A stretch of 64,000 nucleotides of DNA from the NCBI RefSeq assembly GCF_000826655.1, contig NZ_JXJO01000017.1, forward strand, positions 186,001 through 250,000, written 5' to 3'. The stretch's first letter is position 1. Every line of letters begins with the position of its first letter. The DNA is from Psychroserpens damuponensis. Its GTDB lineage: Bacteria > Bacteroidota > Bacteroidia > Flavobacteriales > Flavobacteriaceae. Below are positions 8,159-17,559 of this stretch, piece after piece. The position numbers and the translations under genes were made by a program. A model generated the notes under the pieces. The model did no database searches and was not told the origin of the DNA. It was given only the letters and a program-made list of their open reading frames with translations.

Positions 8159-9529
8159 TTATTCCTTAACAATTTTAAAAGTACCCGATTTCTTGTCTGT
8201 TTTTACTTTCAAGAAATAAATGCCTTGAGATATATCTTTTATATTCAATTTTGAGCTTTCGGTTATTGTTTTGCTGAGCACTAATTTCCCTGAAACATCA
8301 TACAAATTTAATTGAGTGGATGTTTCCGAAGCTAATTCTACAGTAATAAAATTTTGTGCTGGTATTGGGTAAACTTTGACCTCATTAGTAGCAAAAGACT
8401 CGAGACCTAGCGTATCAAACAAAAGGCAACTACTTCGTTCTACACAAGTACCAGAAGTGATCTCTACAGCATAATTACCGTTAGATGTTGGTGAAAACGA
8501 CTGATTTGTAGCTCCAGTTATAGCTGTATCTGTATCACAATTATACCATTGATAATTTGCAGAATTTTGGTTAGACGTCAATATTGTCATGTTTTGAGTC
8601 ACCGTATTATCAACAGCAACTAAACTACCTTTAGTGACCATATAACCAGTTACTAATTTCACCATTTCAGTAAGATATGCTACATCTAACGTGGCAAAAC
8701 GATCTTGAGCACTGTGGTAAAATGGTGTTTCATCATTAGTTTCCCAAGATTCACCAACTAACACTGCAGAGTATCCTACGTTCCAAAAACTAGCGTGATC
8801 ACTAGCTGTAGTTCCTGGATTAACCTCTATCACATTTAAATCAAAAGTATAAGTGTTTAAAACAGATAAAATATCATTTTTCATAGCAACAGAATTTCCA
8901 ATATTTCTATAATCTATATCAAACTCATTATCACCAGGTTGGCCAACAGCATCACCATCATAGCCAATCATATCCATATTTAAAACCCCTAAAATATTAT
9001 CTCCATTACTATTGGCTTGGTTGGCATAAAATTGAGAACCTCGAAGGCCAATTTCTTCTTCATCCCACAGCGCATAAACTATAGTATTGTCTAGACATTG
9101 TGTAGATAATAATCTTGCAACCTCTAAAACGGCTGCTGTACCAGAGGCATTGTCATCTGCACAAAAATCTGCAACGGTATCATAATGTGCACAAACAATA
9201 TAGATATCATTAGGGTTTGTTTTACCAATTTGAGTGGCAATGATATTTCTACCAGTAGTATTAAATGGTTGGCTAGTCACAACAATATTATCTAACGCTT
9301 CTAAACGTTCTATCAAATAATCACCAGCGAGATCATTAGTATCATGCTCCCTATTTAAAATAGTTACCGTATTACCATCAACTACTGTGGATTGTTCTCC
9401 AGAAAACTCATTAATTGTAAGTGTTAATTTATCCACATCAACGAGATTAATTATATCTTGAATATTTTGTGAAAATGAAGAATATGTACATAATAAAATG
9501 AACACTATTGAGGCATATAACGGTTTCAT
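8159..9529 (-). CDS. Secreted M28-family aminopeptidase with T9SS sorting domain
   Basis: A secreted zinc peptidase. I choose the ATG at 9529 because it begins a good signal peptide (MKPLYASIVFILLCTYSSFSQ-like, cleaved after SFS); a 27-residue extension from 9610 lacks one. M28 metal motifs follow: VCAHYDTV, ADDNASGTAAVLE, WDEEEIGLRGS, NMDMIGYDG and SDHASFW. An Ig-like/PKD-type region precedes a C-terminal type A T9SS domain (VYPIPAQNF, YDVSGKLV, GIYFLKV, ending FKIVKE). It is exported to the cell surface or medium. It diverges from the BlaI-type regulator, so their promoters share the operator at 9617-9653. Confidence 0.93.
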   Translation of the reverse strand: MKPLYASIVFILLCTYSSFSQNIQDIINLVDVDKLTLTINEFSGEQSTVVDGNTVTILNREHDTNDLAGDYLIERLEALDNIVVTSQPFNTTGRNIIATQIGKTNPNDIYIVCAHYDTVADFCADDNASGTAAVLEVARLLSTQCLDNTIVYALWDEEEIGLRGSQFYANQANSNGDNILGVLNMDMIGYDGDAVGQPGDNEFDIDYRNIGNSVAMKNDILSVLNTYTFDLNVIEVNPGTTASDHASFWNVGYSAVLVGESWETNDETPFYHSAQDRFATLDVAYLTEMVKLVTGYMVTKGSLVAVDNTVTQNMTILTSNQNSANYQWYNCDTDTAITGATNQSFSPTSNGNYAVEITSGTCVERSSCLLFDTLGLESFATNEVKVYPIPAQNFITVELASETSTQLNLYDVSGKLVLSKTITESSKLNIKDISQGIYFLKVKTDKKSGTFKIVKE

Positions 9530-9616
9530 TGTGGGCAATTTTTCTTTTAATAATACATCAAATATAGTGTATTTGAATGATTTCCTTTTAATTGGATTTT
9601 GATAAGTCATATTTTT

Positions 9617-9653
9617 ACTCTACATTTGTAGAGTTAATTCTAAACATGTAGAG
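9617..9653. promoter_or_regulatory. BlaI-type operator: two dyads 21 bp apart
   Basis: A perfect dyad ACTCTACA-TT-TGTAGAGT (9617-9634) and a second, imperfect dyad TCTAAACATGTAGA (about 9639-9652) have centres 21 bp apart, two helical turns. TACA/TGTA cores are the known BlaI/MecI recognition element. The pair ends 3 bp before the regulator's ATG and lies between it and the M28 gene, so one regulator may control both. Confidence 0.8.
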
Positions 9654-9655
9654 CT

Positions 9656-10027
9656 ATGCAATTATCCAATTCCGAAGAACAACTCATGCAATATCTCTGG
9701 AAAAGAGAGAAAGCGTTTATGAAAGATTTACTTCTCGCTTATCCAGATCCAAAACCCGCAACAACTACTGTTGCTACGCTTTTAAAACGCATGATTGACA
9801 AAGGTTTTGTTGCCTATAATCTCTACGGAAAATCGCGTGAATATTACCCTTTGGTAAAGAAAAAAGACTATTTCTCTAAGCACGTAAATACATTAATAAA
9901 GACCTTTTTTAATGATAGTGCGTCACAATTTGCTTCCTTTTTTACTAAAGAAACAGATTTAACTAAAGAAGAACTAGAAGACTTAAAAGCTTTAATTGAT
10001 AAAGAAATTCAAAACAAACCGAAGTAG
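9656..10027 (+). CDS. BlaI/MecI/CopY-family repressor (module 1)
   Basis: A 123-residue winged-helix repressor. The N-terminal domain (LSNSEEQLMQYLWKREKAFM, then TTTVATLLKRMIDKGFVAY) is the BlaI/MecI DNA-binding fold, and the C-terminal helices (residues 80-120) would form the dimer. These repressors are inactivated when a partner M56 membrane protease is triggered, and that partner is the next gene, 72 bp downstream. Autoregulation is likely because tandem TACA/TGTA dyads lie directly before the start codon. Confidence 0.92.
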   Translation: MQLSNSEEQLMQYLWKREKAFMKDLLLAYPDPKPATTTVATLLKRMIDKGFVAYNLYGKSREYYPLVKKKDYFSKHVNTLIKTFFNDSASQFASFFTKETDLTKEELEDLKALIDKEIQNKPK

Positions 10028-10099
10028 CTTATTTCTATAAAAAGGAAGAGTCTTTAAAGCGTAATTAAAAAACAATAAAAATCAACTAATTAAATAGTT

Positions 10100-12925
10100 A
10101 TGATCATCTATCTTTTAAAATTTAGTGCTTGCCTTGCTATTTTCATGGTGTTATACAAACTTATATTAGAAAAATCTAGTATACATCAATTTAAGCGATT
10201 TTATTTATTAGGCGCCTTAGTTTTTGCTCTTATAATACCAACAATAACATTTATTGAATACGTAGAACCCGTAAATGTTGAAGGATTTGCAACTTATGTT
10301 GTGACAGATTTTGATATGACCGAAACTACACCAGAAATTATTGAAGTTGATTATACACCAATTATTTTATGGTCAATCTATGGATTAGGCGTTTTAATTT
10401 TTCTACTGAAATTTTGTTTCAATCTAAATAATATTATTTCTAGAATTAGGAGTAATCCTAAATTAAAATCGGGAAGTTTCATAAATGTCTTGGTTTCAAA
10501 TTTAAAAATTCCACATACATTTTTTAACTATATATTTTTTAACAAACATAAGTTTGAGCTAGGAGATATACCGAAAGAAGTACTCATACATGAGCAAACC
10601 CACGCCAAGCAAAAGCACAGTATCGATGTCCTTTTATTAGAATTGTTACAAATCATATTTTGGTTTAATCCATTAATCTATTTACTAAAACGCGAGGTCA
10701 AACTTAATCACGAATATCTTGCAGATCAAGCTGTTTTAAACAAGGGGATTAAACCATCAACATATAAAACTATTTTACTCGCATTCTCATCAAATGCACA
10801 ACATCAAGAGTTGGCAAATGCCATTAATTATTCATCAATCAAAAAACGATTTACAGTCATGAACACACACACATCAAAAACATCTATTTGGCTACGAAGC
10901 CTATTAATTTTACCAGTATTAGCTACGTTATTATACAGCTTTACTGAGAGAAAACAGATTGAAAAAGAAGTGATTGATCCTGGAATTATTGAGTTATACC
11001 TTAATAAAAAAGGCGAACTTTTACTTGAGAACGACGTTATAACTTTTGAAGATATAAAGGTATTATATCAAGAGGACCCTAAATTACAAATATCAATAAA
11101 GATTTTTCCAGATGCAAAGCCAAACATTGCTAAAAATATTACTTCTAAATTGAAAAATATAGGTATAAAAAAAATGACGGTTTGCACAAGTAGAGCTGCA
11201 GAATTTGAAAATTATGGTCAAGAAAAAGCAACAGACAAAGAGATATCAGCATATAACGCTTGGGCAAAAAAATTAAAAGAAAAATTTAAAAATCTTCCTG
11301 AAAGTGAAAAAATTGAAGGCTACCCTGTAATACTTAATGATGTGGAGTTTAGATATTTTAATTCTATTTATGATAAAATGTCTAACGACCAACGAAAAGT
11401 TGCTGAATCTATTCCTGAAGCTATTTTAGAAGCACCAGAATTACCATTGAGAGCTCAAGACAAAGCAACTCCAGAGCAAATAGAAGAGTACAATCAACTA
11501 GCAAAAAAATATAATGAGAAGCCATTAGAACAACGCATTATAAAGCTTAAAGACTATGAACGCTTAAAGTATTTATATAAACTAATGAGTGATTCACAAA
11601 AGAAGTCTGCTCAACCGTTACCTAAGTTTCCTCCACCTCCTCCTCCTGCTCCATCAAAAACCGTTTATAAACATAAATACACATGGATTCTACTAAACAG
11701 CAAAGGGCAGTTTTTCGTCAACGATGAGTTGGGTTCTTTAGATACTATTGAAAAAGAGATTCAAAAAATTGCTAAAACCAAATCAAAAGAAATCGTTTTT
11801 AAGTATGATAAAAACGCTCAAAAAGAGCTAGTAGATAAGGTTAATGGATTAATAGAAACCTATGGATTAAAAAATATTTATGATACATTGCCACCTCCAC
11901 CACCACCTCCAACTGCTCCTGTAAAAAAAGGCAATGGTCCAAATGGGAGTGATTATTATCCAATTCCACCAGCAATCCCAGAAAATGCTTCACCAGAGCA
12001 ACGCAAAAAAATGCAAGCTGCAATTGATGATTTTGAAAAAACATACAAGCGAAAAGTACACCAAATAAAGTCTGATAGTGGAGTAACCTACAATATGATT
12101 GTTGACGATCAAGAGTATGGTCCTAGTAAACAAAATGATAACCATGTAAAAACAGGATTCATAAAAATTCATGGCACTCCACATTATTTTGTAACTATTA
12201 ATGACTTCACTAAATATTACAACAAACAAGGGTTTGAAGTCAATAAACAAGGAACCAAAATAAGTAAAAGCCAAGTCAATGCTTCAAATGTAGTTCCTGG
12301 TCAATACATTACTAAAGTTTATTCAGATAGTAAATTAGTGGCTCAATTTTACGACAACAAACCAAACACCATATCTAATACCATAGATATCCCATCACCT
12401 CCTAAACCCATATCATCTTTAGATTTTATAATTGATTTGGCTAAAAAGAATGCCGTATTCTTTTATGAAAAAGAACAAATAACTTCAGATAAAGCTATTG
12501 AACTCATTAAAAATAATAAAGAATTAAATATTCAAGCTACAAAAACCGAAAGCAAACAACCAAAAGTATTTATTTCAAAAGAACCTATCAGTTTTAATCG
12601 AGGAAAAAGTGAAACACCAGTAATGGTAAACGGTAAGACTCCAAAAGACGATCTAATCAACTTATCAAAAAAAGAACTTTTAAATCTTGAGTTAACACTC
12701 AAAAATTCAGATGTTGTAAGGTTTAAATTTAAAACAAGAGGCAAACCGTCTTGTAGCGTCACTGGAAATAAACTAAACCGCGTTTCAAAAAGTTTAGCTA
12801 AACAAGCAAAGGAAGGAACTCAAATACAACTTTATGATATTAAAGATAGTGATGGACATACACATCCTCCAATTATTATTACAATAACAAATAAACTTAT
12901 TGGTGTAATGGGCAAAAAAAATTAA
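10100..12925 (+). CDS. M56 (BlaR1-like) membrane metallopeptidase with long periplasmic region
   Basis: A 941-residue protein. Three membrane segments (about 1-23, 33-54, 87-108) precede a zinc-peptidase domain with HEQTH (H164, E165, H168) and HEYLADQ (E205), then a fourth segment near 263-282. The remaining ~650 residues are periplasmic and lack the penicillin-binding sensor of true BlaR1. They contain ExbD/TolR-like stretches (LYLNKKGELLLEND; WILLNSKGQFFVND) and two proline runs near 515 and 597. It probably senses an envelope signal and relieves repression by the adjacent BlaI-type protein. The signal is unknown. Confidence 0.88.
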   Translation: MIIYLLKFSACLAIFMVLYKLILEKSSIHQFKRFYLLGALVFALIIPTITFIEYVEPVNVEGFATYVVTDFDMTETTPEIIEVDYTPIILWSIYGLGVLIFLLKFCFNLNNIISRIRSNPKLKSGSFINVLVSNLKIPHTFFNYIFFNKHKFELGDIPKEVLIHEQTHAKQKHSIDVLLLELLQIIFWFNPLIYLLKREVKLNHEYLADQAVLNKGIKPSTYKTILLAFSSNAQHQELANAINYSSIKKRFTVMNTHTSKTSIWLRSLLILPVLATLLYSFTERKQIEKEVIDPGIIELYLNKKGELLLENDVITFEDIKVLYQEDPKLQISIKIFPDAKPNIAKNITSKLKNIGIKKMTVCTSRAAEFENYGQEKATDKEISAYNAWAKKLKEKFKNLPESEKIEGYPVILNDVEFRYFNSIYDKMSNDQRKVAESIPEAILEAPELPLRAQDKATPEQIEEYNQLAKKYNEKPLEQRIIKLKDYERLKYLYKLMSDSQKKSAQPLPKFPPPPPPAPSKTVYKHKYTWILLNSKGQFFVNDELGSLDTIEKEIQKIAKTKSKEIVFKYDKNAQKELVDKVNGLIETYGLKNIYDTLPPPPPPPTAPVKKGNGPNGSDYYPIPPAIPENASPEQRKKMQAAIDDFEKTYKRKVHQIKSDSGVTYNMIVDDQEYGPSKQNDNHVKTGFIKIHGTPHYFVTINDFTKYYNKQGFEVNKQGTKISKSQVNASNVVPGQYITKVYSDSKLVAQFYDNKPNTISNTIDIPSPPKPISSLDFIIDLAKKNAVFFYEKEQITSDKAIELIKNNKELNIQATKTESKQPKVFISKEPISFNRGKSETPVMVNGKTPKDDLINLSKKELLNLELTLKNSDVVRFKFKTRGKPSCSVTGNKLNRVSKSLAKQAKEGTQIQLYDIKDSDGHTHPPIIITITNKLIGVMGKKN

Positions 12926-12951
12926 CCACGACCAAATAATTAAACAATTAG

Positions 12952-12984
12952 ACCTCTCATGTGCTCATCACTTGAGAGGTTTTT
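12952..12984 (+). terminator. Terminator after the M56 gene
   Basis: ACCTCTCA and TGAGAGGT arms followed by TTTT, 26 bp after the stop codon. The stem resembles that of the terminator after tRNA-Leu. Confidence 0.75.
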
Positions 12985-13055
12985 ATGTTAAAAAATGTAA
13001 CAAAACACGTGATTTAGCGTTCTAATAGTCAATCAATCAAAAATCAACACTAATC

Positions 13056-14156
13056 ATGTTAAAAAAATTCTTCATTATCTGCTCTGGAGCAGATACAGAT
13101 ATTCTAGACAATTGCGCCATTGGCGAACAAAACAAATTCGCAGGCATTGGAGCCACTGTTTTTTTTACTGCCATCATGGCTTTTATAGCCTGTAGCTACG
13201 CGCTTTTCACTGTGTTTGACAATGTATTTGCAGCCATTGGATTTGGTTTTATTTGGGGATTATTAATCTTTAATTTAGACCGATTTATTGTCTCTACTAT
13301 TAAAAAACGAAATAATATAATTGATGAAATCCTTCAAGCATCACCACGTTTAATGCTAGCAATCATCATAGCTATTGTGATTTCAAAACCATTAGAACTC
13401 AAAATTTTTGAAAAGGAAATCAATCAAGTGCTATTAGAGCAAAAAAATGATTTAACACTCGCTAATCAAAATCAAATAGCTGCACAATTTACACCAAATG
13501 TGGATGCGTTATCTTCGGAAATTTTAAAGCTTCAATCACAAATTGCTACTAAAGAGACCCAAGTCAATACACTTTATGATATCTATATTTCGGAAGCTGA
13601 AGGTACTGCCGGAACAAATCTACTAGGCAAAGGACCAGTATATCAAGAAAAACGCGATAAACACGATGCTGCTTTGGCAGAATTAGGTCAATTAAAAATT
13701 GATAATAATGCTAAAATTAGCGCGATTGAAAATCAAATTAATCAGCTACACTCTAATTATGACGATCAAGTAGCGTCAACACAACCTATAATTGATGGGT
13801 TTGATGGTTTAATGGCTCGCGTCAACGCCTTAGGAGAACTACCATTTTTACCATCACTATTTATTTTATTATTGTTTTTAGCCATCGAAACTTCTCCAAT
13901 ATTTGCAAAACTAATGTCTCCTAAAGGTGAATATGACTATAAATTGGAAGATGCCGAAACTGCTGTAAAAACTTGGGTAGAACAAAAAGTAAGTGAACGT
14001 AAAGTATTGCTAAAAACTGATCAAACACTTAATAACAGAATCTATACTGACATTGCCAAAGAAGATGAACTCTATACTTATAAACGCAATAAAGCTCGAG
14101 AATTAATGCAATTACAAGCTGATGCTTTTTTTAAGCATCAAAAAAACGCACTATAA
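13056..14156 (+). CDS. DUF4407 membrane protein
   Basis: A 366-residue protein whose N-terminus (CSGADTDILDNCAIGEQNKF) and membrane segments at about 28-50, 56-74 and 92-112 match DUF4407. A coiled coil (about 145-230) and a fourth membrane segment near 262-282 follow, then a charged helical tail. The family is widespread in Bacteroidota and has no established function. It appears monocistronic, and nothing nearby indicates its role. Confidence 0.85.
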   Translation: MLKKFFIICSGADTDILDNCAIGEQNKFAGIGATVFFTAIMAFIACSYALFTVFDNVFAAIGFGFIWGLLIFNLDRFIVSTIKKRNNIIDEILQASPRLMLAIIIAIVISKPLELKIFEKEINQVLLEQKNDLTLANQNQIAAQFTPNVDALSSEILKLQSQIATKETQVNTLYDIYISEAEGTAGTNLLGKGPVYQEKRDKHDAALAELGQLKIDNNAKISAIENQINQLHSNYDDQVASTQPIIDGFDGLMARVNALGELPFLPSLFILLLFLAIETSPIFAKLMSPKGEYDYKLEDAETAVKTWVEQKVSERKVLLKTDQTLNNRIYTDIAKEDELYTYKRNKARELMQLQADAFFKHQKNAL

Positions 14157-14238
14157 TTATTATTTTCTGCAAGGTTCATAAAACTTTGTAGGTATTATGC
14201 TATGTTTAAACTAGTTTTAAAAACTAAATTTAGTTGTT

Positions 14239-14700
14239 ATGAAATACACATACATGCTCTTGATTTTACTATTCGTTTCTTGTCAAACAGAAATTAAAGA
14301 GGTTGACGTATCAAAACCTTCCGAAGAAAACATAGAAGATGCTATCAAAGGAATTAAAAACGTCATGGCTTCACAAGAAATCGCTTGGAATAATCATGAT
14401 TTAGAAGGATTCATGAATGGCTATTGGCAGGATGATAATCTAAAATTTTATGGTAGCAACGGACTTACAAAAGGTTGGAAAAACACATTAGCCAACTATA
14501 AAAAAGGATATCCTACAACAGCTGAAAGCGGCACACTAAAATTTGTAATCAATGATATTTCTAAAATTGAAAACGAAGCGTATTGGGTCATGGGAGAATA
14601 TCATCTCACACGACCAGTTGGTAATGCCAATGGTGTGTTCATGATTATCTTTAAAAATATTGATGGACAATGGAAAATCGTTGCAGATATGTCCTGCTAA
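14239..14700 (+). CDS. Lipoprotein with SnoaL/DUF4440-like (NTF2-fold) domain
   Basis: A 153-residue lipoprotein: the signal MKYTYMLLILLFVSC places the lipobox Cys at residue 15. The rest is an NTF2-like domain with the DUF4440 pattern (QEIAWNNHDLEGFMNGYWQDD, then GEYHLTRPVG and IFKNIDGQWKIVAD). Members are small binding or enzymatic domains of varied role, and this one cannot be assigned a substrate. It lies tail to tail with the STAS gene, only 9 bp apart. Confidence 0.85.
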   Translation: MKYTYMLLILLFVSCQTEIKEVDVSKPSEENIEDAIKGIKNVMASQEIAWNNHDLEGFMNGYWQDDNLKFYGSNGLTKGWKNTLANYKKGYPTTAESGTLKFVINDISKIENEAYWVMGEYHLTRPVGNANGVFMIIFKNIDGQWKIVADMSC

Positions 14701-14709
14701 CTTTTCTAA

Positions 14710-14988
14710 TTATGCAGCTTCTTCAGTTTTAAAATGATTAAATAAACTATTTTGACCAAGGCCAACAATAGATAAACGTTTCTTTTTACCTAAAGCCTCG
14801 TTGTGTAACTGTGCAATAGCACTTACTCCATAACGGTCAATACTCGTTAAATTTTCAATACTTACAGTAATAGCATTTGTGCTTTCAAATACATTTTTAA
14901 AATGCTTTTTAAACACATGAATGTTGTTGCGATCTAAAGCTCCTTTAACATTAAAAAAGTTGTTTGCAAAAGTAATTTCTAGGTTCAT
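14710..14988 (-). CDS. STAS-domain protein A
   Basis: A 92-residue single STAS domain (strand pattern LEITFANNFFNVKGALDR, then ITVSIENLTSIDRYGVSAI). The phosphorylatable-Ser position common to anti-sigma antagonists appears as Asp-Arg-Tyr here, so phospho-switching is doubtful. It has a paralogue in the polysaccharide locus (29111-29392). Both proteins end in the unusual tail EEAA, which suggests they share a partner or a turnover signal. It is probably a protein-protein switch. No LytTR-type box was found upstream of this copy. Confidence 0.85.
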   Translation of the reverse strand: MNLEITFANNFFNVKGALDRNNIHVFKKHFKNVFESTNAITVSIENLTSIDRYGVSAIAQLHNEALGKKKRLSIVGLGQNSLFNHFKTEEAA

Positions 14989-15328
14989 GATAATATGATT
15001 TAGGTTAATATTTAATAACTATGGCTTGCTATTAATCAATATCATTATTCGTGCCAATTATTAATTAATTGTAATCACCAATATTGTAAATATCATAAAT
15101 AATTAAGGGTTATCAATACATTTCCGTTTAAATGTATAATTGGTTGGTTTTACATTATAAATAGACTTTTTTATTCGACAAAATACACGTTTTCGAAACC
15201 GTATCATGCTCATTTAGATGCCTTACCAACCTTTTTCACATTGTTTTTCTTTTAAATACCAGCATTATTATTTAACAATAGTTACTTTTACCTTCAATTA
15301 CTGTTCATTTTAAAAAGGAAAAGCCATT
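14989..15328. other. Intergenic region without a gene
   Basis: 340 AT-rich bp between the divergent STAS A and S37-like peptidase genes. It must hold both promoters, but I cannot place convincing -33/-7 pairs. A lone TCGAC at 15175 lacks the rest of the LytTR-type box. No ORF or RNA gene is seen. Confidence 0.5.
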
Positions 15329-16654
15329 ATGAAACCAACTCGTATATTTTACACGCTATTATTAATAATATCCATTGTAAGCTGTAAATCTACACAAGAA
15401 GTTGTTGCTACAAAACCCTTACCAACAACAGACATTTCTAATTTTGAAAAATTAAAATCTATAGCACATGTATCTAGTGTTGCAAAAACAAAACCCACAA
15501 GTCATTTTAATGAGAATTATGAAATTTGGTTTGAACAACCTGTTGATTATAACGACGCCTCTAAAGGCACATTTAAACAACGTGTTTTTTTAGGATTTGA
15601 AAATGCAAGCTTACCGGTAATTGTAGAGCTTAGAGGCTACGGAATTGGATCTGATCGTGCTGGAGAACTTGCTGCACATTATAAGGCCAATCAATTAACT
15701 ATAGAACATCGCTATTTCAATAATTCTCGCCCAGAACAAATTGACTGGAACACTTTAACCATTGAAAATGCTGCAAAAGACCAAACCACAATAATAAATG
15801 CCATAAGAGAGGCCATGTATCCTGATGCTAAATTTATAACCACAGGAATTTCAAAAGGCTGCCAAACAACAATGGCTCATCGTCGTTTTTTTCCTAATAA
15901 TGTAGATGCAAGCGTGTGTTATGTTGGACCTTTAAATTACCAACGTGAAGACCCTAGAGTATATCAGTTTTTAAAAAATGTATCAACACAAGCAAACAGA
16001 GATAAAGTAGAGGCTTTTCAAAAATTGTGTTTTAAAAACAGAGACACCTTATTACAAATGATGACCATTGAAGGCACTAACAAGAACATGACCTGGGAAT
16101 TTGGTGTTGAAAAGGCTATAGATTATACAATTTTAGAATATGCCTTTGCATTTTGGCAATGGGGAATTCCTGTCACTAATATTCCTTCGGTAGATGCTTC
16201 TGTAGAGACGATTTACAAACACCTTATTGATGTTGTTGGTTATGGCTTTTTTGAGGAAAAAGCAGTTGATGATTTGCAACCTTATTTTTGGGCTGCATTA
16301 ACACAACAAGGTATTTACGGTTATGAAACTGCGCCATTTAAAACGTATCTAAACACAGATTCTATTTACAAATTTGATTGGGCTTTCCCTGAAGGTATTA
16401 CAAAGGATTATGATCGCACTGCCATGGAAGGTATTAAATCTTATTTAGATATTTCCGCAGAAAAAATACTATTTATTTATGGAGAATACGACGCTTGGAG
16501 TGCTACTGCTGTTGAATTAACTGATACAGCAAAACATAGAGAACTCTACAAATTTGTAAAACCAAAAGGCGATCACCGAACTCGAATTAATAGCTTCTCT
16601 TTAGAAAACCAAAAATCTATTTACAATATTATTGATGGCTGGATTGCAAATTAA
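15329..16654 (+). CDS. S37/S28-like serine peptidase lipoprotein
   Basis: A 441-residue lipoprotein (signal ending IVSCKS, lipobox Cys at 19). It has an alpha/beta-hydrolase layout: an oxyanion region (VIVELRGYGIGSD), EHRYFNNSRPE, the nucleophile elbow TGISKGCQTT (Ser in GISKG), a late acid (FIYGEYDAWSA) and a C-terminal His (PKGDHRTR). This pattern fits secreted tripeptidyl peptidases of family S37 (PS-10 type) better than S28. The elbow has Cys where I expect a second Gly (GISKGGQT). Probably it trims oligopeptides in the periplasm. Its stop overlaps that of the convergent DUF1272 gene. Confidence 0.75.
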   Translation: MKPTRIFYTLLLIISIVSCKSTQEVVATKPLPTTDISNFEKLKSIAHVSSVAKTKPTSHFNENYEIWFEQPVDYNDASKGTFKQRVFLGFENASLPVIVELRGYGIGSDRAGELAAHYKANQLTIEHRYFNNSRPEQIDWNTLTIENAAKDQTTIINAIREAMYPDAKFITTGISKGCQTTMAHRRFFPNNVDASVCYVGPLNYQREDPRVYQFLKNVSTQANRDKVEAFQKLCFKNRDTLLQMMTIEGTNKNMTWEFGVEKAIDYTILEYAFAFWQWGIPVTNIPSVDASVETIYKHLIDVVGYGFFEEKAVDDLQPYFWAALTQQGIYGYETAPFKTYLNTDSIYKFDWAFPEGITKDYDRTAMEGIKSYLDISAEKILFIYGEYDAWSATAVELTDTAKHRELYKFVKPKGDHRTRINSFSLENQKSIYNIIDGWIAN

Positions 16655-16914
16655 GTCGTTGAAATTTTTAGGTAATGTGCTTCTAAATCTACAGGTTTAA
16701 ATATTATAGTTTTTGATACTGGATAGGTTTTAAGAAGATGTTTTGGACGTATTGGTCTATGTGTAAAATCACCTCCACAATTTGGGCATATATCTTTTAA
16801 TAGGGTGACACAATCTTTACAGTACGTACACTCAAAAGTGCAAATCATAGCCTCTTTAGAATTGTAAGGCAAGAGTTTGTTGCAATGCTCGCAAGTTGGC
16901 CTGATGTCTAACAC
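16651..16914 (-). CDS. DUF1272 zinc-ribbon protein
   Basis: An 87-residue protein beginning MLDIRPTCEHCNK with further Cys pairs (CTFECTYCKDC, CPNCGG), the pattern of DUF1272. It would bind two zinc ions. The family has no known function. It is 4 bp downstream of the phnA-like gene, another small zinc protein, so the two are very likely cotranscribed. Confidence 0.88.
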   Translation of the reverse strand: MLDIRPTCEHCNKLLPYNSKEAMICTFECTYCKDCVTLLKDICPNCGGDFTHRPIRPKHLLKTYPVSKTIIFKPVDLEAHYLKISTT

Positions 16915-16918
16915 AAGC

Positions 16919-17497
16919 CTATAGTTTTTTAACGTAATCTGTTATAATAACTGTTAATGTTGGTCCTACTTTACCTTCAATATACTTATCATTTTCATGA
17001 TCTAAACGTATGTTTCTAACAGCTGTACCTTGTTTAGCAACTTGGCTCGATCCTTTAATTTTAAGATCTTTAATTAAAACCACATTATCTCCTGATGCTA
17101 AAACAACACCATTAACATCTCTATGAATAATTTTATTGGCTTCATCTTCATGCTCTCCAGTTGCACGTGCTAATGCGAGTGCCTCATCATCTAAATACAT
17201 CATGTCTAGTAAATCTTGTGGCCAACCTTCATTACGAAGTCTTTGCAACATTCTCCAAGCCATAATTTGTACTGCGACGTGCTCACTCCACATACTCTCG
17301 TTTAAACATCTCCAATGGTTAGGATCCATTTCTGTATTGCCTTCTATTTGGTCTAAACATGTGCTACATACTAAAATATCGTTAGCAACATTCTCATTTA
17401 AAGATGGTGGAATGGTATACTGTTTTAAATTTTTTTCTGCGGAACAGAGTTCGCAAGTAGTGTTACTTCTGTCTTGTAATGTTTGGAGTACGCTCAT
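16919..17497 (-). CDS. phnA: PhnA-type zinc-ribbon protein
   Basis: A 192-residue PhnA-family protein. The N-terminal zinc ribbon has CELCSAE and VCSTC pairs, and the C-terminal PhnA domain carries DVNGVVLASGDNVVLIKDLKIKG and the RNIRLDHEND region. Despite the historical name (alkylphosphonate uptake locus), the family's role in phosphonate use is not established, and no phosphonate genes are nearby. It is the first gene of a two-gene unit with DUF1272. Confidence 0.9.
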   Translation of the reverse strand: MSVLQTLQDRSNTTCELCSAEKNLKQYTIPPSLNENVANDILVCSTCLDQIEGNTEMDPNHWRCLNESMWSEHVAVQIMAWRMLQRLRNEGWPQDLLDMMYLDDEALALARATGEHEDEANKIIHRDVNGVVLASGDNVVLIKDLKIKGSSQVAKQGTAVRNIRLDHENDKYIEGKVGPTLTVIITDYVKKL

Positions 17498-17559
17498 TTG
17501 AATATTTGTTTGGGCAACAAATATATGAATTGTCTATTGGGAATAGTTCAAAATTAGAA

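Noticed and set aside
11630-11960. Proline-coding CCWCCW runs as a tandem DNA repeat
   Set aside because: They are short, explained by poly-proline coding in the M56 protein, and leftward frames over them are antisense artefacts.
9656-12925. Beta-lactam resistance control (blaI/blaR1)
   Set aside because: The M56 protein lacks a penicillin-binding sensor and no beta-lactamase gene is nearby; only the switch architecture is shared.
15175-15205. TCGACA and TTCGAAACCGTATCATG near the STAS A and S37-like genes as a further LytTR box
   Set aside because: Only the TCGAC word matches; the CGGTA core and the 11-bp phased half-sites are missing.
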